Below, piece by piece: positions 41,601 to 49,224 of a DNA stretch of 64,000 nt. Both the position numbers and the translations under genes were made by a program. Every line of letters starts with the position of its first letter. Position 1 is the stretch's first letter. This DNA is from Eubacterium uniforme (GTDB taxonomy: Bacteria; Bacillota; Clostridia; Lachnospirales; Lachnospiraceae): contig NZ_FUXZ01000015.1 of NCBI RefSeq assembly GCF_900167115.1, forward strand, positions 1-64,000, given 5' to 3'. The notes below the pieces were generated by a model that was not told the origin of the DNA, ran no database searches, and saw nothing but the letters and a program-made list of their open reading frames with translations.

Positions 41601-41725
41601 TAATTAAAAACCTTAAGAAGAATAAAAAATATTATGTAAAAGTAAGAGCATATAAAGTTGATCCAAATGGCAAAAAAGTATATGGTAAGTATAGTGATGT
41701 TAAGAAAATAAAAATAAAAAAATAG
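38660..41725 (+). CDS. Secreted clostripain-family (C11) cysteine peptidase with fibronectin-III end
   Basis: The 1021-residue protein has a signal peptide at 1-35 (VTSALAIAISGVNVP, SYAAEA). The caspase-like C11 peptidase domain covers about 45-430 with catalytic His250 in LWNHGGG and Cys296 in GYDACFMS. A long middle region of beta-rich repeats follows and a Lys-rich fibronectin-III module ends the protein (VSWKKIKGVSGYEVVVARD). It would cleave after Arg/Lys outside the cell. ATG 38660 has AAGGAG upstream; an upstream TTG in frame lies inside the shared regulatory element. Confidence 0.95.
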   Translation: MKKYLTKKIVTVTSALAIAISGVNVPNMSNYSYAAEAQKLNVLRKSPGWTFGLYMCGNNLEQELGSASADLVEILKANVPKEFSENNNIIVGTGGAIAWHFKDIYSNYLMEEKGLSEKEVDQIIPEEIDSSKLSLYRVNYNHKYKADDGSVKEIPTIEHIKDIADYDPALVKEIQDFYGSYEFDEAEVEKNKFSKGKRDSKNSKDESDVPKEYDDEKYANMGAVKYIREFLNELDTNYAAEHMAIDLWNHGGGITGGVCYDQYTENPITLGELKQVLKERAEDGYEKYDLIGYDACFMSNYESWVNLAPYAKVGVGALTSEFGDGWYYTPFIEKLANNYSNESYDGKRLGADIVKAHKDYYGYDGILMKDMWENAYEGEGEYSEEFLDDANYYLEDETLCAVDLEKIAQTAIKFSEFGDDLFKASVDEDSMKDILLQCSNVKPLDRDCSFVGISNLFDLLEENAPERIKELSDSPHTQYRIAAQGYEECLEDIKELRESITSSIISAYNGWETSRYNDSIAMSVFLPAEYAGDETAYFNVNDYMNYTIGDSYAKVMYMFSHNLTLDRDMFDFKDLPYDVHYNYDKNSGKYSFEMDQESAGYVENFSGYTYANVEGKKYLINCTNTEPWASEKNTFTMKPVCEYLTFGKGKPVYFDERNYLVEDDAILSYRCCHGFLNGVYGEFTFVKDMDSDRYVFDGFYADKDNENIVDEDELVVAELKVGDKIKLEVLEADKAMYCVTAEDYSNNTKKSYTDEYVIKASDMVEYTEHVGGKYDTDIEHLSKKKVLSPKFDVFKVEEKDVDLVLGYDLVIENFDGGYECFITDSKVYNVGKVNSFSNGEIKIEKKEFELTGEGITPKVEFVNSNLKEGVDYKVEYENNIGIGKARVVIKGMGTLEGLEDRIVEFDIVKIKNADGKIVYKTVIINTPDKTKVKLLKNNKKKSLKVSWKKIKGVSGYEVVVARDKKFTKGKKVKDVKKTSTIIKNLKKNKKYYVKVRAYKVDPNGKKVYGKYSDVKKIKIKK

Positions 41726-41760
41726 ATTTTTCTCTTACTAAAAGAATGACAAATAAAAAT

Positions 41761-41794
41761 CGCTTATCTTTTTCGAAAGATAAGTGGTTTTTTA
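41761..41794 (+). terminator. Rho-independent terminator
   Basis: CGCTTATCTTT pairs with AAAGATAAGTGG and is followed by six T. Confidence 0.88.
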
Positions 41795-41882
41795 TATTTT
41801 AATTAGTTTTAACTGTTTTAGTATTGGTTAGTTAGTGTTATAATAAAAGTGGGTTTTTACAATTAGGATAGGAGGGGTATTT

Positions 41883-42899
41883 ATGAGTATGGCGGCAGCG
41901 AAAAAAATGACATACGGTGTAAATACAGTAATATTGCTCCTGGTATTTGGATTGGGCTACTTTTTCTGTAGAGTGAATGCACCGTTTCTTATATATTTCA
42001 GTATTCCTACAGTAGTTGTTTATTTGGTAGGATATTATCTTATTGCAAAAGAATTGCTACATATTTATGTTTGGCTAGTATATATTTGGATTACTTTGTA
42101 TATGAGTATGGCGACAGTGTGTCTTGGGTACTCATATGGGTTCCATCTTTATTGCTTTTCAATGATTCCAGTAATGTACGCGACAGAATATATGGCTTAT
42201 AAATTGGAACGAAGAAGTTTGCGAGCTCTTTACGTTAGTTTTGGTATTGAAGCTGTATACCTTATTTGTACGGGCTATGTATCAGTGGTAGGTCCGATAT
42301 ATGAAAGAGACCAGGAATTAGCGGCGTTCTTCTGGATTTTTAACGCTATTATAGTATTTGGATTTTTGATTTTCTATATTAATTATCTTATAAAGATGGT
42401 GATATCATCTGAGGAAAAACTCCGTGAAATGGCTCAGGTAGATAGACTTACAAAACTTTACAACAGACACTATATGATAAATCGTCTTGACGAAGCAAGT
42501 AGCAATAGTGAGACAGACTTTATAGCCATGGCGGATATTGATAAATTTAAGAATATTAATGATACATATGGTCATGCGGCTGGTGATGAAGTACTTAGAG
42601 TCATAGCTAATACTATGAAATCCATATGTTCAGATTGTGATATAGCAAGATGGGGTGGTGAAGAATTTTTATTTTACTCTGAAAAGTGTAAAAATGGTAA
42701 AGAGTTGATGGAAAAACTTCGAAAGAAGATAGAAACGACTCCTATATCATGGGAAGATGGAGAAATTCCAGTTACAATTACAATAGGAATTAGTATGCGT
42801 AAGAAAAATCAATCTGTTGATGATTGGATTAAGGACGCAGACGAAAAACTTTATTATGGAAAAAATAACGGAAGAAATAGAGTGGTTACCCAAAAGTGA
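41883..42899 (+). CDS. Membrane-bound diguanylate cyclase (GGDEF)
   Basis: The 338-residue protein has about six membrane segments in residues 10-175 and a C-terminal GGDEF domain from 180. The active site reads RWGGEEF (258-262 GGEEF) with MADIDKFKNINDTYGHAAGDE upstream as metal and substrate site, so it should make cyclic di-GMP. The RxxD inhibitory site is absent (SDCD). The sensor region resembles a 6-TM MASE-like module. GGATAGGAGGGG precedes the ATG. Confidence 0.93.
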   Translation: MSMAAAKKMTYGVNTVILLLVFGLGYFFCRVNAPFLIYFSIPTVVVYLVGYYLIAKELLHIYVWLVYIWITLYMSMATVCLGYSYGFHLYCFSMIPVMYATEYMAYKLERRSLRALYVSFGIEAVYLICTGYVSVVGPIYERDQELAAFFWIFNAIIVFGFLIFYINYLIKMVISSEEKLREMAQVDRLTKLYNRHYMINRLDEASSNSETDFIAMADIDKFKNINDTYGHAAGDEVLRVIANTMKSICSDCDIARWGGEEFLFYSEKCKNGKELMEKLRKKIETTPISWEDGEIPVTITIGISMRKKNQSVDDWIKDADEKLYYGKNNGRNRVVTQK

Positions 42900-42954
42900 G
42901 TGGGAATTGAAAGTAGGAGTACATATGATAGGAAAATAAAAGGAGATAAGGTAT

Positions 42955-43710
42955 ATGAGTAAGAAAATTGTACAAACTGCAGGACGTGATGCATTGGGTG
43001 AGTTCGCACCAGAATTTGCTCACTTTAATGATGATGTGTTATTTGGGGAGAATTGGAATAATGAAGATATTGATGTTAAAACAAGATCAATTATTACAGT
43101 AGTTGCTCTTATGGCACAGGGTATAACTGATAGTTCGATTAAATATCATATTATGAATGCAAAAAATAATGGCGTTACACATAAGGAAATGGCATCAATT
43201 ATAACGCATGTAGCATTTTATGCAGGATGGCCTAAAGCATGGGCTGTATTTAATATAGCCAAGGAAGTATATAATGAAAAGATAGAAGAAACTTCAGAAA
43301 AAGACAAATATCAAAATGAAATATTCTTCCCTATTGGAGAAGCTAATCCTTATGGTGAGTTCTTTGTTGGTCAGAGTTATTTGGCACCTTTGTCAACAGA
43401 ACAGGTACCGATATTTAATGTAACATTTGAACCAGGATGTCGTAATAACTGGCATATACATCACGCAAAAAGTGGTGGTGGTCAGATGTTGATTTGTATA
43501 GGAGGACGAGGATTTTATCAGGAATGGGGAAAGGAAGCAATAGAAATGACCCCTGGTAAAGTTATAAATATTCCTGCAGAGGTTAAACATTGGCATGGCG
43601 CAGCAGCTGATTCTTGGTTTTCTCATTTGGCTATTGAAGTTGATGGCGAGGAAACAAGTAATGAGTGGTTAGAAGCTGTTGCAGAAGAAGATTATAATAA
43701 ATTAAGATAA
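42955..43710 (+). CDS. Carboxymuconolactone decarboxylase-cupin fusion, second copy
   Basis: This 251-residue protein has the same length and two-domain layout as the one at 18111 and is very similar throughout (AFYAGWPKAWAVFNIAKEVY and NNWHIHHAKSGGGQMLIC). The cupin metal ligands are kept. It stands alone rather than in a MerR operon and has no MerR-type promoter upstream. AAGGAGATAAGG is the ribosome binding site. It likely represents the resident copy, with the island copy acquired or duplicated. Confidence 0.92.
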   Translation: MSKKIVQTAGRDALGEFAPEFAHFNDDVLFGENWNNEDIDVKTRSIITVVALMAQGITDSSIKYHIMNAKNNGVTHKEMASIITHVAFYAGWPKAWAVFNIAKEVYNEKIEETSEKDKYQNEIFFPIGEANPYGEFFVGQSYLAPLSTEQVPIFNVTFEPGCRNNWHIHHAKSGGGQMLICIGGRGFYQEWGKEAIEMTPGKVINIPAEVKHWHGAAADSWFSHLAIEVDGEETSNEWLEAVAEEDYNKLR

Positions 43711-43741
43711 GGAAATACATATAAAAATATAAAAGAACAAT

Positions 43742-43772
43742 AAAAAGCTGCTTTGTGTGAAGCAGCTTTTTA
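43742..43772 (+). terminator. Rho-independent terminator
   Basis: AAAAAGCTGCTT and AAGCAGCTTTTT form a perfect 12-bp stem around TGTGTG with T-run. Confidence 0.93.
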
Positions 43773-43852
43773 TTAGTAGAAGTATTGAAAAAATGAAGGT
43801 ATACATATACAATTAAAGCAAGTTTATAGAAGATTAAAACGGGGGTTGATCT

Positions 43853-44581
43853 ATGAGTAAACCAATGCTTGAAATTAAAAATTTCACAAAGTTGTATGGT
43901 GGCGGGAAAAAGGCTGCTGATAATATTAATATAACAATTAACAGTGGAGACATATGCGGATTTATAGGACATAATGGAGCAGGTAAATCCACTACGATTC
44001 GTGCGGCAGTTGGTGTTCTTGATTTTACTGAAGGTGAAATTCTAATTGATGGACATTCAGTGAAAAAGGAACCAGTAAAGTGTAAACAGATAACAGCTTA
44101 CATACCGGATAATCCGGACATATATGAAAACCTTACAGGGATTGAGTATTTAAATTTTATATCGGATGTATTTGGTATAAAAGGAAAATTAAGAGAAGAA
44201 CGTATAAAAAAATATGCGGATATTTTTGGAATAACTGATTCGTTGGGTGATTTGATTCGTTCGTATTCTCATGGTATGAGACAAAAGATTGCAATTATCT
44301 CAGCGCTTATTCATGAGCCAAAATTACTTGTATTAGATGAACCATTTGTTGGACTTGATCCAAAGGCTACTTTTACACTTAAGGAAATTATGCGAGATAT
44401 GTGTGGTAAGGGTTCAGCTGTGTTTTTCTCAACCCATGTATTAGATGTTGCCGAAAAACTTTGTAATAGAGTGGTTATTATTAAGGAAGGACGTATTATA
44501 GCCTCTGGTACTATGGATGAACTTACAAAAGATAGGTCTTTAGAAGATGTATTCTTGGAGGTGGATAGTGGAGAAAAATAG
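43853..44581 (+). CDS. ABC transporter ATP-binding protein
   Basis: The 242-residue ATPase has Walker A GHNGAGKST at about 42-50, signature SYSHGMRQK near 140 and Walker B LLVLDEPFVGLD near 160, then H-loop FSTHVLD. It is of the ABC-2 exporter type (DrrA/YhaQ-like). It overlaps the permease start by 14 bases, so the two genes form one exporter. CGGGGGTTGAT precedes the ATG. The cargo is unknown. Confidence 0.95.
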   Translation: MSKPMLEIKNFTKLYGGGKKAADNINITINSGDICGFIGHNGAGKSTTIRAAVGVLDFTEGEILIDGHSVKKEPVKCKQITAYIPDNPDIYENLTGIEYLNFISDVFGIKGKLREERIKKYADIFGITDSLGDLIRSYSHGMRQKIAIISALIHEPKLLVLDEPFVGLDPKATFTLKEIMRDMCGKGSAVFFSTHVLDVAEKLCNRVVIIKEGRIIASGTMDELTKDRSLEDVFLEVDSGEK

Positions 44582-46163
44582 TATTGTTTTAGTTAAGATG
44601 CTACTTTTGTCAACTAGTCGATATAACCAGTATAAATATACAAAGGATGAAGAGAAGAAGAAAGAGATACTATCAAATATAATTGGTACATACATTCTTT
44701 ATGCATTGTTCGCTGTATATGGTATGGCGATGTGCATAGAGTATAACTCATATGGGATGATAGAAAATACACCGCTTATGTGTGCTATTTCCATAAGTTC
44801 ATTAGATTTTATTTTTACTTTCTTTAAAGCAAATGGTTACCTTTATAATTTTAAAGAATATGATAGTGTAATGTCGCTTCCCTTTAAACCAAAGACAGTA
44901 GCAGCATGTAAATTTTTATATATGTATATTAGGCGTATGCCTTGGTATTTAAGCCTTTCGCTTTCTATGATGGCAGGTTATGGTATATTTGCAAAACCAT
45001 CAATAGCAGTTTATCCATTATGGATTATCATGTCTTTTATACTACCGTTAATACCAATGATTGTAGCAGCTTTTTTAAGTTTTATAATTACAAAGTTAAG
45101 TCTAGGTTTTGAAAAAAAGGCATTAGTTCAGACGGCTCTTTCATTTGCTGCAGTTACGTTGTGTTTTTTCTTAAAGAATATTTTTGATGAGTTTTTCTCT
45201 AAGGGAAAGATGCAACAGACACTTCGTGATATTACAAAAACTAGTGATAAAGTAGCAAGCATTTACTTACCAATTGATTGGTTTAATAGGGCAATCACAA
45301 AGCTTGATTTATTAGGTTTTATTCTTTTGATAGTAACGAGTGTTCTATTATTTATAGTTACTTTTTCGATCGTTGGAAGGAATTATAGACAAATAAATAC
45401 ATCGCTTAAATCACATGGGAAAAGTAGTGGTTTTACGATTAGGAATTTAAAAGAGAGAAGCGTTGTTAAGTCAATCGCTTATAAGGAATATAAGAGACTT
45501 ATAAGTTCTACTATGTATATGTTAAATGTCATCATGGGAGAGTTTTTGGTTATTGTAGCAGGTATTGTATTTTTCGTTTTAGGTTATGATAAAGTTATGG
45601 GTTATCTTATGAAGGATATTCCCGTTTCGCTGGATGTATACAGACCGGCAATCCCATTTATAGTTTATTTATTTATTGGGATGGGTTCTACAACAACATG
45701 TACACCTTCGCTTGAAGGTAAAAATCTTTGGATTATAAAAAGTTTGCCTATTGATAAGAAAACCATATATCAGGGGAAAATACTGTTTAATATGTATGTG
45801 ACAGTACCCTGTATGGCATTTGCTACTTTGTGTATGGCTATCTCAGCAAATGTTCACATATTTGATATAGTGCTATACCTCATAGTAGGAACTGTGATGT
45901 GTTTCTTTTCAAGTTGCTGGGGATGTTCATGTGGTATAAAACATATGCTTCTTGATTGGGAGAATGAAGTTGAAGTTTTTCAGCAAAATGTAGTAGTCGT
46001 AACTTATATGCTTCCAAATATGTTTATATCAATTTTATTAATGATTGTAGCAATTGTATTTGGAGTGTTCGTTGGACAGAAAGTTATAATAACTGCATTG
46101 ATTTTAATAATGTCTGTTTTTGCAGTTATAAGTTATAAAAAAGTGATGAGTCTATGTAGATAG
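44568..46163 (+). CDS. ABC-2 type transporter permease
   Basis: The 531-residue membrane protein has about 12 hydrophobic segments arranged in two clusters, as in large single-gene ABC-2 permeases. The GTG at 44568 is chosen because TGGAGGTG lies 6 bases upstream and overlaps the ATPase end; an ATG at 44547 lies further inside the ATPase gene. It pairs with the ATPase at 43853. The stop codon lies inside a bidirectional terminator hairpin. Confidence 0.88.
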   Translation: MEKNSIVLVKMLLLSTSRYNQYKYTKDEEKKKEILSNIIGTYILYALFAVYGMAMCIEYNSYGMIENTPLMCAISISSLDFIFTFFKANGYLYNFKEYDSVMSLPFKPKTVAACKFLYMYIRRMPWYLSLSLSMMAGYGIFAKPSIAVYPLWIIMSFILPLIPMIVAAFLSFIITKLSLGFEKKALVQTALSFAAVTLCFFLKNIFDEFFSKGKMQQTLRDITKTSDKVASIYLPIDWFNRAITKLDLLGFILLIVTSVLLFIVTFSIVGRNYRQINTSLKSHGKSSGFTIRNLKERSVVKSIAYKEYKRLISSTMYMLNVIMGEFLVIVAGIVFFVLGYDKVMGYLMKDIPVSLDVYRPAIPFIVYLFIGMGSTTTCTPSLEGKNLWIIKSLPIDKKTIYQGKILFNMYVTVPCMAFATLCMAISANVHIFDIVLYLIVGTVMCFFSSCWGCSCGIKHMLLDWENEVEVFQQNVVVVTYMLPNMFISILLMIVAIVFGVFVGQKVIITALILIMSVFAVISYKKVMSLCR

Positions 46164-46178
46164 ATTCATCACTTCTTT
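46141..46178. terminator. Bidirectional terminator between convergent genes
   Basis: AAGTGATGAGTCTAT pairs with ATAGATTCATCACTT (15 bp, one G-T) around GTAG. T-runs follow on both strands. It contains the end of the permease gene and lies just before the end of the minus-strand ATPase gene. Confidence 0.93.
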
Positions 46179-46930
46179 TATATGTAATATTCGTCCTGAG
46201 GTAGGATACGTTCTAGAAATTTCTTTGTTCGTTCTTCTTTTGGTGTGTAAAAGATTTCCTTAGGAGTTCCACTTTCTACTACAACACCATCTGCCATAAA
46301 TACAACTTTAGATGCAACTTCCTGTGCAAAACTCATTTCATGAGTAACAACTATCATTGTAATTCCCTTTTTCGCCACATTTCTAATGAGAGTTAGGATT
46401 TCGCCGATTAATTCTGGATCTAGTGCGGAGGTTGGTTCATCAAAGAGAATTACATCTGGGTCTAGTGCAACCGCTCTTGCTATGCCAATTCGTTGTTGCT
46501 GACCACCGGATAGTTGCGAAGGGTAGTAATCTTTTTTATCTAACATTCCTACCCAAGCTAATACTTCTTCAGCCTTTTTTATAGCTTCTTTGGTAGAAAC
46601 TTTCCTAGCAGTTATTAAACCTTCAGTTATATTTTGAAGAGCTGTTTTATTTTGGAATAATCCGTAATTTTGAAATACAAAAGCAGTCTTTTTTCGTATC
46701 TGTAATTTTTCTTTAGAAGATGCTGTGTGTAAATTCACAGTTTGATTGTCAATTGTAAGCATACCTTCATCAGCTTGTTCTAGAAAATTAATACATCTAA
46801 GTAGAGTGGTTTTTCCAGAACCAGAAGGTCCAAGTAATACAACAACATCGCCTTTATCTACTTTTAATGAAACATCTTTTAATACTTCAAGTTTTCCGAA
46901 ATTCTTTTTTACATTTTTTATTTCAATCAT
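46178..46930 (-). CDS. Polar amino acid ABC transporter ATPase
   Basis: The 250-residue ATPase is of the GlnQ/TcyN type: Walker A GPSGSGKT near 32-39, Q-loop FVFQNYGLF, signature LSGGQQQR near 141, Walker B VILFDEPTSALDPE near 160 and IVVTHEMSFA with the H-loop. It powers import of a polar amino acid. Its start overlaps the permease stop (ATGA). It is the last gene of the minus-strand operon that begins with the serine-dehydratase-like enzyme. Confidence 0.96.
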   Translation of the reverse strand: MIEIKNVKKNFGKLEVLKDVSLKVDKGDVVVLLGPSGSGKTTLLRCINFLEQADEGMLTIDNQTVNLHTASSKEKLQIRKKTAFVFQNYGLFQNKTALQNITEGLITARKVSTKEAIKKAEEVLAWVGMLDKKDYYPSQLSGGQQQRIGIARAVALDPDVILFDEPTSALDPELIGEILTLIRNVAKKGITMIVVTHEMSFAQEVASKVVFMADGVVVESGTPKEIFYTPKEERTKKFLERILPQDEYYI

Positions 46931-47646
46931 GCGTAATTTACCTCACTTTTGATATTTTTTTTAGAATATTTCTTTTCAATAGTTGAAAGAATTACTTCTA
47001 GGATTATAGTAAAAAACCAATATATAATTGCAGCAGCTAGATAACCTTCAACATAACTAAAAGTTTTAAAACATGGTATTAATGAGGCGTTAGTTACTTC
47101 TAATACTCCAATTGCCATAACAAATGAGGTTCCTTTAATAACACCTACAAGATTATTAATAAGTCCAGGTATGGCAACAGGGATTACCTGTGGAAGGATA
47201 ATTCTTTTGAAAGTTTGAAACTTTGTAAGACCTACAGAGTAACCTGCTTCAAATTGTGTTTTTTCAACAGAATTAAGTGCACCTCGAAATGTTTCTGACA
47301 TAGTAGTTATTGCAGCCAGCGAAAGTGCAAAGTATGCAACTATAATATTATTTACTTTATTAACATCGATATTTAAATGAAAAAAATCAATAAAAGGACC
47401 GATATAGTAGGAAAAAAGTAGATTGTATATAAGTAATGCAACCATCATTGGAAGACCCTGGTAAATCGTAATAAAAACTGTTAAAATGTGTGAAATTACA
47501 GGTATCTTATAATATCGAAAAATGGCAATAAAAAGTCCAATTATAAGTCCAATGACAACCGCAACTAGAGTTAACTTAGCTGTTACTGGTAAATACTTTA
47601 TTCCTGATTTAAGTGATTCAGTAAAGTTATCTAATTTAAACCCCAT
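46927..47646 (-). CDS. Polar amino acid ABC transporter permease 2
   Basis: The 239-residue permease has about five membrane segments and the family's ATPase-docking loop (EAGYSVGLTKFQTFKRIILPQ near 150-170). The ATG at 47646 lies one base after the stop of permease 1, with AAGGAG about 12 bases upstream. A longer frame from 47700 would start within permease 1. It should form a heterodimeric channel with the first permease. Confidence 0.92.
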   Translation of the reverse strand: MGFKLDNFTESLKSGIKYLPVTAKLTLVAVVIGLIIGLFIAIFRYYKIPVISHILTVFITIYQGLPMMVALLIYNLLFSYYIGPFIDFFHLNIDVNKVNNIIVAYFALSLAAITTMSETFRGALNSVEKTQFEAGYSVGLTKFQTFKRIILPQVIPVAIPGLINNLVGVIKGTSFVMAIGVLEVTNASLIPCFKTFSYVEGYLAAAIIYWFFTIILEVILSTIEKKYSKKNIKSEVNYA

Positions 47647-47647
47647 A

Positions 47648-48346
47648 TTATGCAGTCGCTCCTTTCTTTCCAAATGAAAATTTCTTTTCAAGCAAAACAA
47701 ATATAAATCTTAAAAGCAAACTAAAAGATATATAGACGATTGCAATAAATAGATAAGATTCTAATTGATGTCCAGATGCTGCTCCTAAGGTATTTGCTCG
47801 TCCAAGGAAATCAACGACACCTAATTTAAATGCAATTGATGTTAAGTGAAAACATCCTATGGCTTCAGCTCCATAGCTTGGTAACGCAATAATAAATGCC
47901 TGTGGAAGAACTATTCGTAGGAAAGTTTGCATTGCTGTTAATCCAATGGAATATCCTGCTTCAGTTTGTTCCTTTGGAACAGCCAGAATGGCAGCCCTAA
48001 ATTCTTCGCCTAGAAATGCACCTAAATTAAGAACAAATGTAAGGTATACAAAAATTAGTTTATCTAGATCATTTATGTTGATACCTATTTGCTCAAATAA
48101 TGATGGAAGACCATAATAGATTACCATCATTTGAAGTAACATTGATGTTCCTCTCATAAAGGAAATATATACTGATAGTATTTGATGAATAACGGGAAAT
48201 TATTTAAGCCGTAGAATAGCGACTATAATTCCGAGCAGGGTTCCAAATAGAAGACCAACTAATACTATCTGAAATGTAATTAATAAATAAGGAGTAAGTT
48301 TTGGAATAATATTCCAAAACCTCTCCCATGAAAAAATATCTACCAT
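47648..48346 (-). pseudogene. Polar amino acid ABC transporter permease 1, interrupted by an in-frame stop
   Basis: The frame from ATG 48346, two bases after the binding-protein stop, encodes a normal permease start (PKLTPYLLITFQIVLVG, GIIVAILRLK) and then TAA at 48200-48202. The same frame continues without shift (FPVIHQILSVYISFMRGTSM) to the EAGYSIGLTAMQTFLRIVLPQ docking loop and end at 47648. One base change, for example AAA to TAA in a Lys codon, explains it. Restart at ATG 48157 would lack the first membrane segment. The importer may therefore be inactive. Confidence 0.88.
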
Positions 48347-48348
48347 TA

Positions 48349-49200
48349 TTATTCACTCTTTTCATCGCTAGATTCTAGCCATTTTTTTGCAAGCTTATCA
48401 AGTGTTCCGTTATCTTTAAGTTGTTTAATAGCTTTATCGATATCTTGCTGAATCTTAGTATCATCTTTGTTATAAATTATATATGCATTGTTTACGTCAA
48501 TTTGAGCAGCAGCTTTAACGAAGTCTTTTCCATCGCCAAAGCGTTCATTCATTTTTGCAATATCGTGAGTCTCAAGGCATGCTGCATCCCAAACTCCTTT
48601 TTTCAAGTTGAGTGCAGTTTGTTCAGATGTAGATGAATCTGTTGAAATAACTTCTATATCTTCACCATCATGTTCTTCATTCCACTTAGTAAGAATTGCA
48701 TATGCATTACTTGTAACTCCACCAGCTTCAACTTTTTTACCAGCAAGATCATCAATGCTCTTAATTGAATCATTATCTGATAATACAGCAATATTTGTGA
48801 TGTTTTCTGAATAGTATTCACCAGAGAATAAGTATTTTTCCTTACGTTCATCTGTTACAACATATTCATGAACAGCTAAATCAATTTTGTCTGAATCAAG
48901 AGATAAAAGTATGTTATCAAAACTCATTGAATCATATTCGAATTCATACTGATCTAATAGTTTATCGAGTTCTTCTAAAAATGCATAATCATATCCAGCT
49001 CTGTTTCCATCATCATCTAAGTAGCAGTATGGAAAGTAGTTTATACCACTACCAACACGAAGTTTTGTAACTCCTGATTTTTTCTCTTTTGCACTAGCTT
49101 CTTTCTTGCTTCCACATCCTGTTAGTGAAGTCGCACTTAATGCTAAAAGTGATAATGTTATAATACTTTTCTTTGATATATTCTTAATATTCTTTTTCAT
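48349..49200 (-). CDS. Amino acid ABC transporter substrate-binding lipoprotein
   Basis: The 283-residue protein is a family 3 solute-binding protein: lipoprotein signal with LTGC lipobox near 25-28, LRVGSGINYFPYCYLDDDGNRAGYDYAF near 46-73, and DLAGKKVEAGGVTSNA near 145-160. It would be anchored outside the membrane and deliver a polar amino acid to the permeases. The neighbouring enzyme suggests serine, cysteine or cystine. A GAGGTAAAAAAT site precedes the ATG. Confidence 0.93.
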   Translation of the reverse strand: MKKNIKNISKKSIITLSLLALSATSLTGCGSKKEASAKEKKSGVTKLRVGSGINYFPYCYLDDDGNRAGYDYAFLEELDKLLDQYEFEYDSMSFDNILLSLDSDKIDLAVHEYVVTDERKEKYLFSGEYYSENITNIAVLSDNDSIKSIDDLAGKKVEAGGVTSNAYAILTKWNEEHDGEDIEVISTDSSTSEQTALNLKKGVWDAACLETHDIAKMNERFGDGKDFVKAAAQIDVNNAYIIYNKDDTKIQQDIDKAIKQLKDNGTLDKLAKKWLESSDEKSE

Positions 49201-49224
49201 ATTTTTTACCTCATATCTATATTT

